From Astragalus membranaceus (taxonomy: Eukaryota > Streptophyta > Magnoliopsida > Fabales > Fabaceae): a stretch of DNA of 64,000 nt. The stretch is from the NCBI GenBank assembly GCA_039519185.1, contig CM076847.1, forward strand, positions 50,847,708 through 50,911,707. The letters are read 5' to 3'. The notes under the pieces are model-generated. The model saw nothing but the letters and a program-made list of their open reading frames with translations, was not told the origin of the DNA and made no database searches. Both the position numbers and the translations under genes were made by a program. This document shows positions 22,881-33,000 of this stretch, in pieces; within the stretch, counting starts at the first letter, position 1, and each line of letters starts with the position of its first letter.

Positions 22881-23825
22881 CTAAAACAAGGTTCTAGGTA
22901 CCCAAAATTCTTTGGCTCCTTGTGGGTTAGTGTTTGGCATGGTCCCTTTAGGAACCCATACCTCAGTTTCACTTTCGCTGTCGTGGTCGGCCATGAGAGC
23001 AACTTGACCTTTTTCACTTTCTGAATTATCTGATGAGTTCATGTCATTGTCTTCCCAAGCTATGTAGGCTTTTCTACCATTGTTTCCTTTTGATCCCTTT
23101 TTCTTGAACTTTGACAATTTTCTTTCTAAGTTCGGGCACTTCATCGTCAGGTGTCCGGATTTACCACATTCGTAGCAAGTTGGTGGACTTGAGAAATTTT
23201 CTTTGCTTGAGCCTCTTTTGGTTGGAGAATTCCTTTTGAGAGATCTTTCCCTTCTCATGAATTTTTTGAATTTACTAACCATTAGTTCCATTTTCTCCTC
23301 GTCTTCATCTTCATCTTCCGAATCATCACTATCGTCAGATGAGCATGAACTGGAAGCTTTGAGAGCTAAGTTTTTGTTCTTCTTGTCTTTTCCTTCATGC
23401 TCTGCTAGGCGAGTGAGCTCTAACTCGTGCTCTAGTAGTTTCCCAAACAGGGTGGCGAGAGTCATGGTAGTCAAGTTTCTTGACTCAGTTATTGCAGTCA
23501 CCTTTGGTTGCCATTCTCTGTTTAGGCATCTCAGAACTTTGTTGATCAAGTCTTCGGGAGGAAATGATTTTCCTAATGAACCCAATTTGTTCACTATATG
23601 AGTGAACCTTTTCTGCATCTCCGATATTGTTTCACCTGCATTCATTCTAAACAATTCGTACTCTCTGGTAAGAGTATTTGTTCTTGCCCTTTTCACTTCA
23701 CTTGTACCCTCATGAGTAACTTGAAGATTATCCCACATTTCTTGGGCAGTTTTACAGTTTGAAACTCGAAAAAATTCATCAGCACTTAAAGCAGAAGTAA
23801 TAATATTTTTGGCACGTAAGAGAAT
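22881..23825 (-). pseudogene. Copia gag (UBN2 domain plus CCHC knuckle), 5'-truncated
   Basis: The minus-strand frame gives AKNIITSALSADEFFRVSN, then MWDNLQVTHEGTSEVK, the UBN2-type Gag of Copia elements. A Ser/Asp/Glu-rich acidic patch and a single zinc knuckle CYECGKSGHLTMKC follow. The open frame covers about 300 residues but lacks the N-terminal third of a normal Gag, because the element is cut off near 23825. It ends at a stop near 22881, just where protease would begin. Confidence 0.85.
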
Positions 23826-25395
23826 TGGAGCAGGAGGTTGAGCTGCACAAGGACATTGGCCAATAAGCTCGTGCCAAACAACAGAAGTAAATAAACCAAG
23901 GTCAGGAGCTTAGCAGTGGTAGCAGAGGGTTGCCCAGTAGACTTCGGTCGAGGGGAAGAACGTAGAGGAGGATTAGAAATTAGTTGCTGCTTCTTCTTCT
24001 TTGCCTCTGTCGCCCTACCCGTCGAATGGACAGTCGAGTGAGGTGGTGGACTCACTCGAGCAGTCATTGAGCTAGGTTGAACAGGAAGCCCCTCAGTAGA
24101 GCCCAAATATCTTTGAAGGTATTCGATGTTGGAGCGAGGAAAGACATGTGCATCTACCTGCGACCACCAGGAAATGTGGCTGCTGGTTTCGCCAATCTTG
24201 TTGCGATAGACATCCTGATCTGCAATGAGTCTAGTGATATCGGAGGGGAAGATGTTTGCATGGGAACGCCCTGCAGCCATGGAGTCGTAGGGGATAGGAA
24301 CATGCTGAGCTACACCGAACTGCCGAGCTACAAAGTTTGGATGATAAGGTTCGACGGTGAGAGGATTGGTGTTTGAAGAGAGTCTGGCTCGGCAACCAGG
24401 TCAAGAGATCCACCGAGGACCAATGCCGTTTTCCAGAACTGGACACCAGCAGAGATTTTTTAGAGGGTCCAGGTCCAGCAATACGCGGAGCACCTTCGCA
24501 CGCTCCACTAGTAGGATGGGGGTGGTAGCGAGGGCGCCTCCAAGGACCTCGGCGGCCTCCGTGGATAAGTCAGGAGCAAAGTTGGGAAAGTAAAGTTGAG
24601 CCCAGAGCTGTAGAAATCAGATAGGACCCTTGGCCTTAGAGTAAGAACCTTTGTCCTTAACCTGCATAACAAAGCGATCCAGGCTTTTGTAAAGAAGGGG
24701 GAGGAAGAAGAACCCCAGGCGTACCTCTGCCCAATTTGCAGCAACTGGACAAACACGGAGAGTTCCTTGACAACACCAAAAGATTTGGTGCTGAAGAAGA
24801 ATTTGTTGAAGAAATACATCAGGAAGGTGTGGTGTTCTCCATCGGTGACAGGCCCCACAGACCTGGCGTTCTTAGACAGGAGGTTTGAGAATGAAGAAGC
24901 AAAGGTAAAAGGGGGGTCTTCGCCCATGAAATCAAGAATGGCATGGACCTCTATGCCACCAGTAGGGAGCCCCAGAATGGTAGCCACATCCAATAGAGTG
25001 GGGGTTAGAATGCCCCAAGGGAAGAGGAAGGCATTGATGGTGGTCGACCAAAAGGACATCAACAGAAACAAGAGGTTAGCAGCGTGTGAAACCTCTTGGG
25101 TTGACACCAGGATCCTATCATAGATTCCCCACTCCTTCCAGGAAGCACCTTTGTGCGTAACCAAACGGTTTACCCAGACGTTGTACTCAGCATTGCCCTT
25201 CGGCCTCCCCCTGAGATCGACGAACTTTGCCTTGGCCTTGTACCAGGCAAACTTAAGAGGGAGGTCGCAAGAGCCACACCTCTGTTGAAAGAGCATGAAG
25301 CCGTGATCAGCATTGGTAGCAATAGGCCGTAGAGCAGAAAATGGACCAATGGAGGTAAAGACAGAAGGAACAGTGCTCTGAGAAGAAGAAGCCAT
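23826..25395 (-). pseudogene. Antisense ORF of the Tat element with plant mobile domain (PMD), N-terminal part
   Basis: Starting with MASSSQSTVPSV at 25395, the minus-strand frame runs 295 residues. It contains the plant mobile domain (aminotransferase-like, PF10536 type): FSTTIN-like WSTTINAFLFPWGILTP, then TLLDVATILGLPTGG, with KEWGIYDRIL upstream. Frameshifts near 24500 and 24280 lead into a proline/serine-rich region (23786-24280) with a KKKK stretch. The ORF then meets the inserted Copia fragment. It lies between pol and the 3' LTR but on the opposite strand. Extra antisense ORFs of this kind are known from Tat-lineage elements. Whether the protein serves the element is not known. Confidence 0.75.
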
Positions 25396-25491
25396 GGTTG
25401 GTTGAAAGAGAAAATCGCAACGAAGACGGGGAATTTTGTTGGGAGAATGGCGATGAAAGCATAAAGAAACCTTGCGAAATGGGCATCATTG

Positions 25492-25501
25492 CTATTTATA
25501 G
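25492..25501 (-). promoter_or_regulatory. TATA box of the antisense PMD ORF
   Basis: CTATAAATAG reads on the minus strand about 100 bases upstream of the ATG at 25395. That is the right distance for a core promoter with a short leader. It points into the element, away from the 3' LTR, so the antisense gene may have had its own promoter. Confidence 0.6.
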
Positions 25502-25669
25502 CCTTTGGCCACCGCCGTCGTGTCCTTGGGAACCGTCGCACAGTCGCTTCGATTAACGCAAAGCGCCAAGTGTCACAAAACAGAAGGCTAGTTGCTTCAA
25601 AAGGTCACATCAAGTCATGTCAAAGGGTTTTGCACTATCAGTCACGTCCTCGCGGTCATACGACAGCAC

Positions 25670-25684
25670 AAAAAGGGGGAAAAT
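25670..25684 (+). other. Polypurine tract of the Tat host
   Basis: CACAAAAAGGGGGAAAAT lies immediately before the LTR start TGTTAACACCC. A matching tract (ACAAAAAGGGGGG) precedes the related LTR on the minus strand near 37422. It fixes the plus orientation of the host element. Confidence 0.75.
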
Positions 25685-26577
25685 TGTTAACACCCAAAAA
25701 TAACTAAGTCGTAGGCCGAGGGCTGAATGAAGGAAGGGAGTAAAATTAGAGTGCTGAGGCAGGCCACTAGACAAAGGTTTAAGATATAATTGCCAAAAAG
25801 AAGAATCAAGAGAAGCCCTCGGGGCATATCACTAGACAACTCCCCGAGGAGCAATGTGCGAGGCCGAGGGAGAGCAAAGCCTAAGCCTATAGAGTGCCAC
25901 GGCCAAGATGGGCTCGGGTGCCTGAGTTACTGTCCGAGGACAAATGCTAGCTGAGTAAGCCAAGTGGCTGAGATAAGGCACGCTTACTTGGAAGGCTAGT
26001 AAGAAGCACGAAAAGCAGAGTGAGGAAGTTTCACCCCACTAACTGTGCTAGTGAAATCGTGGGTGGTTACTCCGCCTCCGTAGGGCTTAGGCAAATGTTG
26101 GCTATAGTAGTGGCCGACGAGGGCCTATGTATATAAATAGGAGAGCAATTGTACAGAAAAGACACACATCAATCAATCAAAAATTCTACGTTTATTTTAT
26201 CTATCTGCTTTTATTGCACTTTATCATTTTTTTTGATAAGCAGTGGGGGTGGGGGAATGTTAGTTTCCAGGGTTTGAACCCGGGACCTCCTTCTTGCACT
26301 CTTTTGGTGCACTCCTTCGATATCCCTTAGCTCCCCAACTGAGCTACCTACTTGGGATATCGCACTTTATCTTTATTTTCATGCATTAGCCAATAGCATA
26401 ATCCAACCCTCGCGTCCCAATCACTCAACCTGACCCTTTCTAGAGGAGTCAGGATACCCACAGTCAAGAAGCAGAATTCCCTCCTTGGCGCAATCGCTTG
26501 AAGAACAGAGGAATCAAAAACCTTCCCAAACCTCTGGCCGATCCCACGGCTAGGACCAAAGAGTTTGAGAAGCAACA
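25685..26577 (+). repeat. 3' LTR of the Tat host element (893 bp with an inserted SINE)
   Basis: The LTR starts TGTTAACACCC and ends AAGCAACA. A TATA box ATATAAATAG lies at 26131-26140. A related LTR occurs inverted at 34131-37421 (itself split), including about 130 bases upstream of the PPT. A SINE interrupts it at 26226-26361. The related copy has no SINE at this place, so the SINE came later. Confidence 0.8.
26226..26361 (-). mobile_element. tRNA-derived SINE inside the Tat 3' LTR
   Basis: On the minus strand it shows a box A, TAGCTCAGTTGGGGAGC, and a box B, GGTCCCGGGTTCAAACCC, at tRNA-like spacing, then a tail ending in A8. Direct repeats gcactttatc flank it (26216-26225 and 26362-26371). 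It is not a tRNA gene: the acceptor stem is missing and the head is followed by unrelated sequence. Confidence 0.8.
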
Positions 26578-26819
26578 TGTTCTTAGAAAATTTGGGTTTT
26601 TTTTTGCTTTAATCCTTCAATAAAATAAATGTATTTCTTTAGGGTGGTTTGCTTGTAAGTCAAGAAGGATTTTACAATTTAGTGTAAGGGTTTCGTGGTC
26701 TAACCCTATCTTATGCTTATGTTTGATATGTTTCCTCTTGTAATGGGTTAGAATATCTTTAGTATTCTTTCTTATTATGCCTTCTCTTACTAAAAAAAGA
26801 ATGAAGGGAGTAGTTAATC
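26578..26819. other. Intergenic DNA, nothing recognised
   Basis: A/T-rich sequence right of the Tat 3' LTR, with no ORF or element end that I can support. Confidence 0.4.
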
Positions 26820-26836
26820 AAAGTATCATTTTTCTT

Positions 26837-27030
26837 TTTTTTTCTTCAAACCCAGGGGGTGTGGTTGGGGCTCATCCTCCCTTAATCAACTGTCAAGGGT
26901 TCAATTTTCGCCTTGGGTATGGAGCAGCTTTAAATCCTTGGGCCAGCTGTCCCACCCTTCGAGGTGCCTCCAATCCAGTGAGGGGATTAGTCACTGCGTT
27001 CGGCGGTGGATACCTTGGTTTGCAAAAAAA
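26837..27030 (+). mobile_element. SINE, family A, copy 1
   Basis: About 194 bases with GTGGTTGGGGCTCATCC near the head, a box B-like GGTTCAATTTTCGCC, the block GGAGCAGCTTTAAA and a poly-A end. It has perfect 17-base TSDs aaagtatcatttttctt at 26820-26836 and 27031-27047. A second copy of the family lies at 29136-29329. The two share most positions. Confidence 0.88.
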
Positions 27031-27178
27031 AAAGTATCATTTTTCTTCCATCATTTAGTTGTTATGAAATGGGGGATGTAGTGATAAAATTTATGGGGTC
27101 CACCAAAATAAATTTTCTGTGCCCACATTGGAGGAAATGAGAAAGAAACGCAAGTCTTATAGTGATAACACTAGTTTT

Positions 27179-27180
<2 letters not shown>

Positions 27181-27253
<73 letters not shown>

Positions 27254-27487
27254 GGGACTATTGTGGTGAGAAAAATAGGTTATTATGAGAAATACGAACA
27301 AACATTAAAGTTAATGATTCAAATTACGTCAATTAATTAAAAGATCACGCTTGTTTGTTTCCTTTGTAATTGAGTACCATGGGATATCTTGTAATTTATG
27401 ATGCAATCTGAACCATTGTTTATAATCTAACGGTTATAATTAAATGTTCTCATTTCTCACAATAATAAAATGTTCTAACCTATGTCA

Positions 27488-27557
<70 letters not shown>

Positions 27558-27753
27558 GCATCAAGTGAGAGAAGTTTTGTTAAGAGAAGGTGAGAGGAGT
27601 AAATCTGGACCGTATAACAATACATATATGGTTGTGATTAAAAGGTGGGTAGTTATCATTATGACTTTTTGTTTTAATATCAACCACTAACCATTTAATC
27701 TATGGATACGATTCACTCATCTCATCCTCTCATAATAAAAGTGCTCTGACTTG

Positions 27754-27822
<69 letters not shown>

Positions 27823-28151
27823 GACGACTCGGATTAGAACACTTGGTTATTGTGAGAATATGAGAACATTAAATGATAACCATTAGATTAAAATTAATGG
27901 TTCAGTTTCGGGTTAGAACACTTGGTTATTGTGATATGAGAACATTAAATGATAACCATTAGATTAAAATTAATGGTTTAGTTTATGTCATTAATTATAA
28001 GATCTCGTACGATTATTTCCTTTTTAATTAAAGATCACGGAAGATCCTTAAATAATAACGTAATCTGAACTGTTAATTGTAATGTTAATTGTAATCTGAC
28101 GGTTATTATTTAATGTTTTCACCATAACCAAGTGTTCTCAACCGAGTGGTT

Positions 28152-28225
<74 letters not shown>
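27181..28225. repeat. Cluster of TA/TG/CT microsatellites with embedded MITE-like units
   Basis: TA runs lie at 27181-27249, 27503-27553, 27792-27819 and 28154-28211, with TG runs near 27488-27502 and 28211-28225 and a CT run at about 27757-27792. Between them lie three units (27250-27487, 27554-27756, 27820-28153). Each has imperfect inverted ends and shares the words GAGAACATTAAAT and AACCATTAGATT or their complements. The units look like MITEs whose targets are TA repeats. They do not code. Confidence 0.65.
27820..28153. mobile_element. MITE-like unit between TA runs (clearest of three)
   Basis: The left end has TTAGAACACTTGGTTATTG (from 27834) and the right end its near complement, CATAACCAAGTGTTCTCAA (to about 28141). 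A 70-base segment near the left end is directly duplicated (27833 and 27910). TA microsatellites abut both sides, so a TSD cannot be told apart from the repeat. Confidence 0.6.
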
Positions 28226-28429
28226 TAATTTAGAGTCTCATAAACATATGAAAAATATGAAGGTGTGTTAGCCACATATTCATTCTCAATTGTACAAAAA
28301 ACTCAACACTTACTTTATGTTCTCTCTCCTTGTATTTAATGTATCACTTTCTCCCTCCTCATAATTAACGCAAATACAAAATAAAAAACATGTTGAAAAT
28401 ATATTTTAAGTACTTTGCTCAAATAATAC

Positions 28430-28593
28430 TACCAATATGGTATAACACAAGTGGTAGATACTAAGACTCCTTAACCATTTGGTCACGGGTTCGATTCTTG
28501 GCCGGTGCATACTGAAAAATACCTAGTGGGAGAGATCAATCCTTTAAATGGATCTCATACCTCATGCAAGGGATACATTGGTTTAAAAACAAA
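28430..28593 (+). mobile_element. SINE-like element, second family
   Basis: A head with AACACAAGTGGTAGATAC and a box B, GGGTTCGATTC, at tRNA-like spacing, a body of about 110 bases and an A-rich tail. Direct repeats aaataatac flank it at 28421-28429 and 28594-28602. It is not similar to the other SINEs outside the box regions. Confidence 0.6.
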
Positions 28594-28655
28594 AAATAAT
28601 ACACATACGTTTTTTAGTAGGGAAATGTTATAATAATACTTGAGTATTATTTTAT

Positions 28656-29041
28656 GGATCCAGATTCTCTCCATTCAAAATATCCTGTCACTGCAGTTAG
28701 CCAATTTGCACTGTTGATATAATCCAATGCTTCTTAATTATTCAAATCACTCAAAAATAATCCAAGCTATTTTCGTTATCCGCAACCCAGTTGCTTCCTC
28801 CATTAACAATTAGTTCTTGCATAAACAATTAGGAAAAACGGGATAACTCACGGATTATTTGTGTCCAAACAAAGCAAGCATCAAAATCTTCTAGTTTAAC
28901 AAAGCAAACATAAATGATTTAAGGGAACAGGTGGTTTATTTTTTGGGGAGAATTTTTTTGGACCATTAGATTCAATCTGAGGTGCGAATTGATCGACAGC
29001 GGTGACAGGAGGTTATTCCCTAATGGAGAGAATCCGGATCC
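28656..29041. mobile_element. MITE with long imperfect TIRs (Mutator-type candidate)
   Basis: The ends are GGATCCAGATTCTCTCCATT and, inverted, AATGGAGAGAATCCGGATCC, with further matching inside (CCTGTCAC...). Nine-base flanks ttattttat and ttattttac match at 8 of 9 positions, the TSD size of Mutator-like elements. It has no coding capacity. Confidence 0.6.
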
Positions 29042-29135
29042 TTATTTTACACAAAAAGATAATGCACTGATTTATTTATTATACAAGCAAAATTACAATT
29101 TCAAAACAACGAGAAAGCAAACTGTAAAACAAATA

Positions 29136-29329
29136 ACGCAGAGTGTGAGGTTCAGCGGTTGGGGCTGATCCTCCCTTAACTAAGGGTCGAGGGTTCGATC
29201 CCCACCTTGGGTACGGAGCAGCGTTAAAACTCTGGGTCAACTCTCCTGCACCTCGAGGCACCTCCAATGAGCGAGGGATTAGTCACTACTATCCGTGCGG
29301 TGGATATCCGTGTTTACCCAAAAAAAACA
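29136..29329 (+). mobile_element. SINE, family A, copy 2
   Basis: Same family as 26837-27030: GGTTGGGGCTGATCCTCCC, box B GGGTTCGATCCCC, GGAGCAGCGTTAAAA, and a tail of A8. TSDs taaaacaaata lie at 29125-29135 and 29330-29340. Its box B fits the tRNA consensus better than copy 1. Confidence 0.85.
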
Positions 29330-29340
29330 TAAAACAAATA

Positions 29341-30480
29341 CACACAAAGTAAGAGATGCATACACAGTTTTTTTTAAATAAAAGCTAGAATTTCAAAACA
29401 ATGGTAAAGGAAAATGTAATACTGTTTTTTTCTATATACAATGCATACAAAAGTGATTAAGCAGGGATGAAAATTCTTGTTAAAAAAAGTGAGATGAAAA
29501 TTGGATAAAAAATTTATACTTACAGGCACCCCCCGATAGAACCCATTATAGGATGAGACGAGTGCCCGCGACTAAAATAAACCGGTAGCTGTATCTCCAA
29601 GGGACAAGTAATAAGGTACCTTTACCGTTGGTACACTTAATGCTAAAATTAATTGATAATCTTTATTTAATACATAATTACAAATATTTAAGTGTGTTTT
29701 ATCTCCTTTTATCAATTAATATAAGTCATCAAATATTTTATGGAGTTTAATGTTTAATTCTCTTATATGATAGTAAAAGTTGTGTAAAAATGTTACTTTT
29801 GTATGCAAAATTATTTTATTATAGAAAATTGTAACTTAATAAATAACTGTGGATATTCACAACTACCCACGAATATACTTTTCCGGCAAAAACAAGCACG
29901 TGGATGAGGCTGGTACGAGGGATATTTTTATCCAATGGACAAGTAACAGGGGACTACTGCCCATCTCCACTTCGTTGAAAGCCCTAGTCTAGTGGTTATT
30001 TACCCCACTCATGTGTATAAAGCAAAGAGATCCCTCACTAATACATAGTTTGCTCAGCAGGTAAGTGAACTATAGTGGCTACAGATCTCGGTCGGACTGA
30101 GGGCTGAGATGCCCACCAGGCCGAGAAGCTAGCTAGCTCGCTCCAAGTTGCTTGCCGAGACGCTTCAGCTCGCATTGATCCAGTGAGGGGGGTGGCACTT
30201 GCACACACTCCGATGCTGAAGTCAACCTTGAGAATAGGTGATGTGAGGTAATAAATGCGTACCTGTTAGTCTGATGGGACAACGCTTTTTTAGGTAATAG
30301 TGCCTATACGTGGCATGCCATGATAGGCCTTTGTGTGGAGGCGCCTGAACCGTTAGATGGAAGAATGACACATCCACAACGTTAATTTGATTGGATCGTG
30401 GGCTTTGTTGGAATGGGCCTAAATATTTGGCTGATCCAGAACGGTTGCCCCCCAAGTCGAGGTTCGTTTGAAGGAAGAGC
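29341..30480. other. Intergenic DNA with a probable LTR remnant
   Basis: 29341-30030 shows nothing recognisable. From about 30040 to 30480 the sequence has the style of the neighbouring Tat LTRs (words such as GCCGAG, TCGGTCGG). CGGTTGCCCCCCAAGTCG near 30441-30458 would be a PPT on the minus strand. This would fit a minus-strand Tat element whose antisense ORF is the plus-strand frame at 31564-32493. The LTR ends could not be fixed. Confidence 0.35.
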
Positions 30481-30853
30481 CTCGACTTTAAGAATGCATA
30501 TCAGTTTATACTAACTTGTCTGTGCCAGTGTATGATGCCGAGATGATTAGCTCGGTCTTTGATAATATCAGATGGTTACGTCGACTTTTGGGCTAGCGAG
30601 AAGAGCTGTAGTTATCCAATCCTTTGGGTTTGATGAGTGTGTGAAATTTCCCAGCCGTAAATTTGTCATCAATGATTGGTGATAGATGATGGTCTTATCT
30701 TCCCAATGTGCCTCGTGGAAGGTAGCCTTTAGGTTTACCGAAGCGTCGCATCATAATGGCCTCCAAGTGTAGCCCTTGTTTGTAGTGCTTCATCATTACT
30801 GCTAGTTAGGGTTGCATCGTGAGTGGTGTTGTCGCTTCGTTTTTATTACTTTA

Positions 30854-30863
30854 GTATAAATAG
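30854..30863 (+). promoter_or_regulatory. TATA box upstream of the gypsy-type ORF
   Basis: GTATAAATAG in TTTAGTATAAATAGCGG is the only strong TATA box upstream of the ORF near 31564. A MITE lies between the two. Confidence 0.45.
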
Positions 30864-30974
30864 CGGTAGCCTTTCCTCATTTGTACATTTCGGCTTTGTG
30901 TTATATTGAGTGACCGTGAAATTTGAAGCCGAGATTTTTCGAGGGTCATCGCGGTAGTCAAATCTTTTTTTCTT

Positions 30975-31173
30975 GGCTAAATATCACTTTTGGTCCTTTA
31001 TCTTTGCTCTAAATATCAGTTAACTGCCAGCGTGGCATCCGTTAGAAAAAACTAATGGCAGGGACCAAAATGAAACGAAAATGAAAGATAAAGAACCAAA
31101 AGGGACCAAAAAAAGATAAAGGACCAAAGTGAAACCTAGAGCAAAGATAAAGGACCAAAAGTGATATTTAGCC
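30975..31173. mobile_element. Mutator-type MITE with 37-bp perfect TIRs (199 bp)
   Basis: It starts GGCTAAATATCACTTTTGG and ends with the exact complement. The match extends about 37 bases, to GCTCTA. Perfect 9-base direct repeats ttttttctt flank it (30966-30974 and 31174-31182), though T-rich flanks weaken that slightly. It has no ORF. Nine-base TSDs and long TIRs point to the Mutator superfamily. Confidence 0.85.
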
Positions 31174-31563
31174 TTTTTTCTTTGAACATGTTTTTCCCTC
31201 AATCTCTTACTTTTATTTCATCTCCCTCCGTCGGCTATTCGTTCTAGCTTCTTTTGGCTAGGCACCGATCAGATCCCTCATAGCGAGATCCTCTTGCCTT
31301 TTACGAGATCTTTCTTAGGAGGAGGGAGTTTACATAACTTCAAATTTCTCTTTGGGGTATTTCGATGATCCCTTAGAGACTGAACATTGGTATGGTCTCG
31401 AGAAGAGATATATTTGAAGGTTTAGTGATCGATTTGCTGAGTGAGCTCCCTTCTTGTAAGTAACCAAATGGTTCGTTGCAAAAGTAATCCAAAGTAACTT
31501 TCCTCACCTCGGTTTGTTGGGGAGGATCAAAATTATTCCAGGGATTGGACTGACCCCTCACAG

Positions 31564-32493
31564 GGTAACGCCTCGAATCACTCAGGGAGAGAGGACGACC
31601 ACGCCGTTGAAGATGTGGATAACAGAGAAGTCCACAGTAAGGTCAGCAAGATAGACCCATATAATCCTCTTCTAGATCTTCTTGTCTACCATTTATGTCA
31701 TGTCCAAGGAGAGCAGTGGGTGGTCCGAGGAGTATCCTGTGAAGAGCGGGTATGTGAGCTGACCCTCGAAAAATACGCCTTCTACATCTATGCTGAAACT
31801 TTAGCGAAGATCCACGCTCGTCCTCCTTACACTGCGTTCAAGCAATTCATCTTGTGCGACCTCATGTTGGCTCCACCCCAGTTACACCCTAACAGTTGGG
31901 CTTTCCTATGTGCCTATCATATTGTTTTGGATCAATTGGGTCGCACTCTTTCGGGGCCTCTATTTTTTGCTCTTTTTACCTTTTCAAATTGGCTTGAGTC
32001 CAGTCTTTTAAATGGCTCTGACCTTGAAATTTGGGATTTTGACTCCGTAGAGTACCTTGCACTGATGAAGGAGCGGGATGATGCTTTGGCAAACCTTAAT
32101 ACCCTGAGGGATTCTCTTTCTTTCGCCGAGGGGAAGAATAGGGAGCTTACCGAGAAGGTTGTTGCATCGTCGCGGGAGGCAGAGAGACTTCACAACAAGG
32201 TAGCTTCTCTTAGTTCTGCTTAGGAGAAGTCTTCGGGAGAGATTACTCGCTTGTCTTCCGAGAAGGCAAGTGCAGAGAAAAAGGTCACTAAGCTGACTAC
32301 GGCAATTGAGGGGAAGAAGACTGAGTTAGAGGAAGCAATCTCGAAGTCAAAATCTGCAATGACCCGCTTGGAAGGAGAAAAGGATAGAGAGGTGGCAAGT
32401 GAGAAGGAGACAGTGGACATGGCTCTTGAAGTTGGTGAGGAGTGCTTCAACAATGCTATAGAGCAAATCTGCTTTCCGAACCCCGGTCTCTAG
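31564..32493 (+). pseudogene. Putative gypsy-type transposon ORF (PF04195-like) with coiled coil
   Basis: The frame is open without an ATG from before 31564. Its core TAFKQFILCDLMLAPPQ followed by LHPNSWAFLCAYHIV matches the 'putative gypsy-type transposon' domain of plant retroelement ORFs. A long predicted coiled coil (MKERDDALANLNTLRDSL...) follows. It is cut by a TAG at 32221-32223 and continues in the same frame to 32493, ending in ECFNNAIEQICFPNPGL. No protease or pol motif is near. It may be the antisense ORF of a minus-strand Tat element. Confidence 0.65.
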
Positions 32494-32539
32494 TTTACAA
32501 CTAAAGGTATGGATGTGCTCTCTCTTCTCTCTTCTTCGA

Positions 32540-32582
<43 letters not shown>

Positions 32583-33000
32583 TCTCTCTTCTTCTAATTT
32601 CTGGAAAATGAGTTTGTGTTAGAGTGTGTGTGTTCTATATCCCTCAACTCCTTTTGTCTTATGAGTTGTTTTTTAATGAGGGACATAAAGGTCTTTTTGG
32701 TGTGTAAGGGTTAAAGCCACTTAAATAAGGTTTTGGCATTCTAATGAGTTCACTAATCTAACTCAATAACTCTCATCCTGAACTAATCTAACTCAATAAC
32801 TCTCAATAACAAAAATCGACACAACATTTAAAATCAAACAAACACAATAATCAAGAACACTTAGCAATCAAATTAATTATAAATTACTTTGGGTTTCTTT
32901 GAGTTTCACTTCTCCTCGGATGTAGACCTTAGACGTGTCTGGTCTCAGGGATCTTGCAATTTGAATCCTAGTTTCTTACGCCTCTCAGCTTGGACACCTG
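32494..33000. other. Intergenic DNA with CT microsatellite
   Basis: A CT run at about 32543-32580 follows the ORF. The rest is A/T-rich, with one short direct repeat (AACTAATCTAACTCAATAACTC twice near 32753-32800) and nothing else I can name. Confidence 0.5.

Larger units (their letters stand above)
20294..23825 (-). mobile_element. SIRE/Maximus-like Copia retrotransposon, deleted fragment, antisense
   Basis: On the minus strand the order is: truncated gag (about 23825-22881), a decayed protease stretch (about 22860-22700), the tail of RNase H (ADIFTKPL-like DIFTNPL near 22430-22450), a PPT, and a 3' LTR at 20294-21718. The 5' LTR, the start of gag and almost all of pol are missing, so there is no TSD to test. 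It sits inside the antisense plant-mobile-domain ORF of the Tat host. The right boundary is placed only to within about 20 bases. Confidence 0.8.
1..26577 (+). mobile_element. Tat-lineage Ty3/gypsy retrotransposon, 3' part, split by nested insertions
   Basis: This is the host element of the left 26 kb. Its own DNA lies in four blocks: 1-2478, 14974-16263, 18926-20293 and about 23826-26577. In order these carry the protease end, reverse transcriptase, RNase H, archaeal-type RNase H, integrase, an antisense ORF, a PPT and a 3' LTR. Two RNase H domains in tandem, and an extra ORF between integrase and the 3' LTR, are known traits of the Tat lineage. Gag and the 5' LTR lie left of the window, so the element's own TSD cannot be checked. 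Stops and frameshifts throughout show it is dead. At two insertion sites removal of the insert plus one TSD brings the host frame back into register. Confidence 0.85.

Noticed and set aside
26226..26361. tRNA gene on the minus strand
   Set aside because: Box A and box B are good, but there is no acceptor stem or anticodon arm of a tRNA. Direct repeats and an A-rich tail show a SINE.
27062..27690. ORFs with long Ile-Tyr runs
   Set aside because: They translate TA microsatellites and are low complexity.
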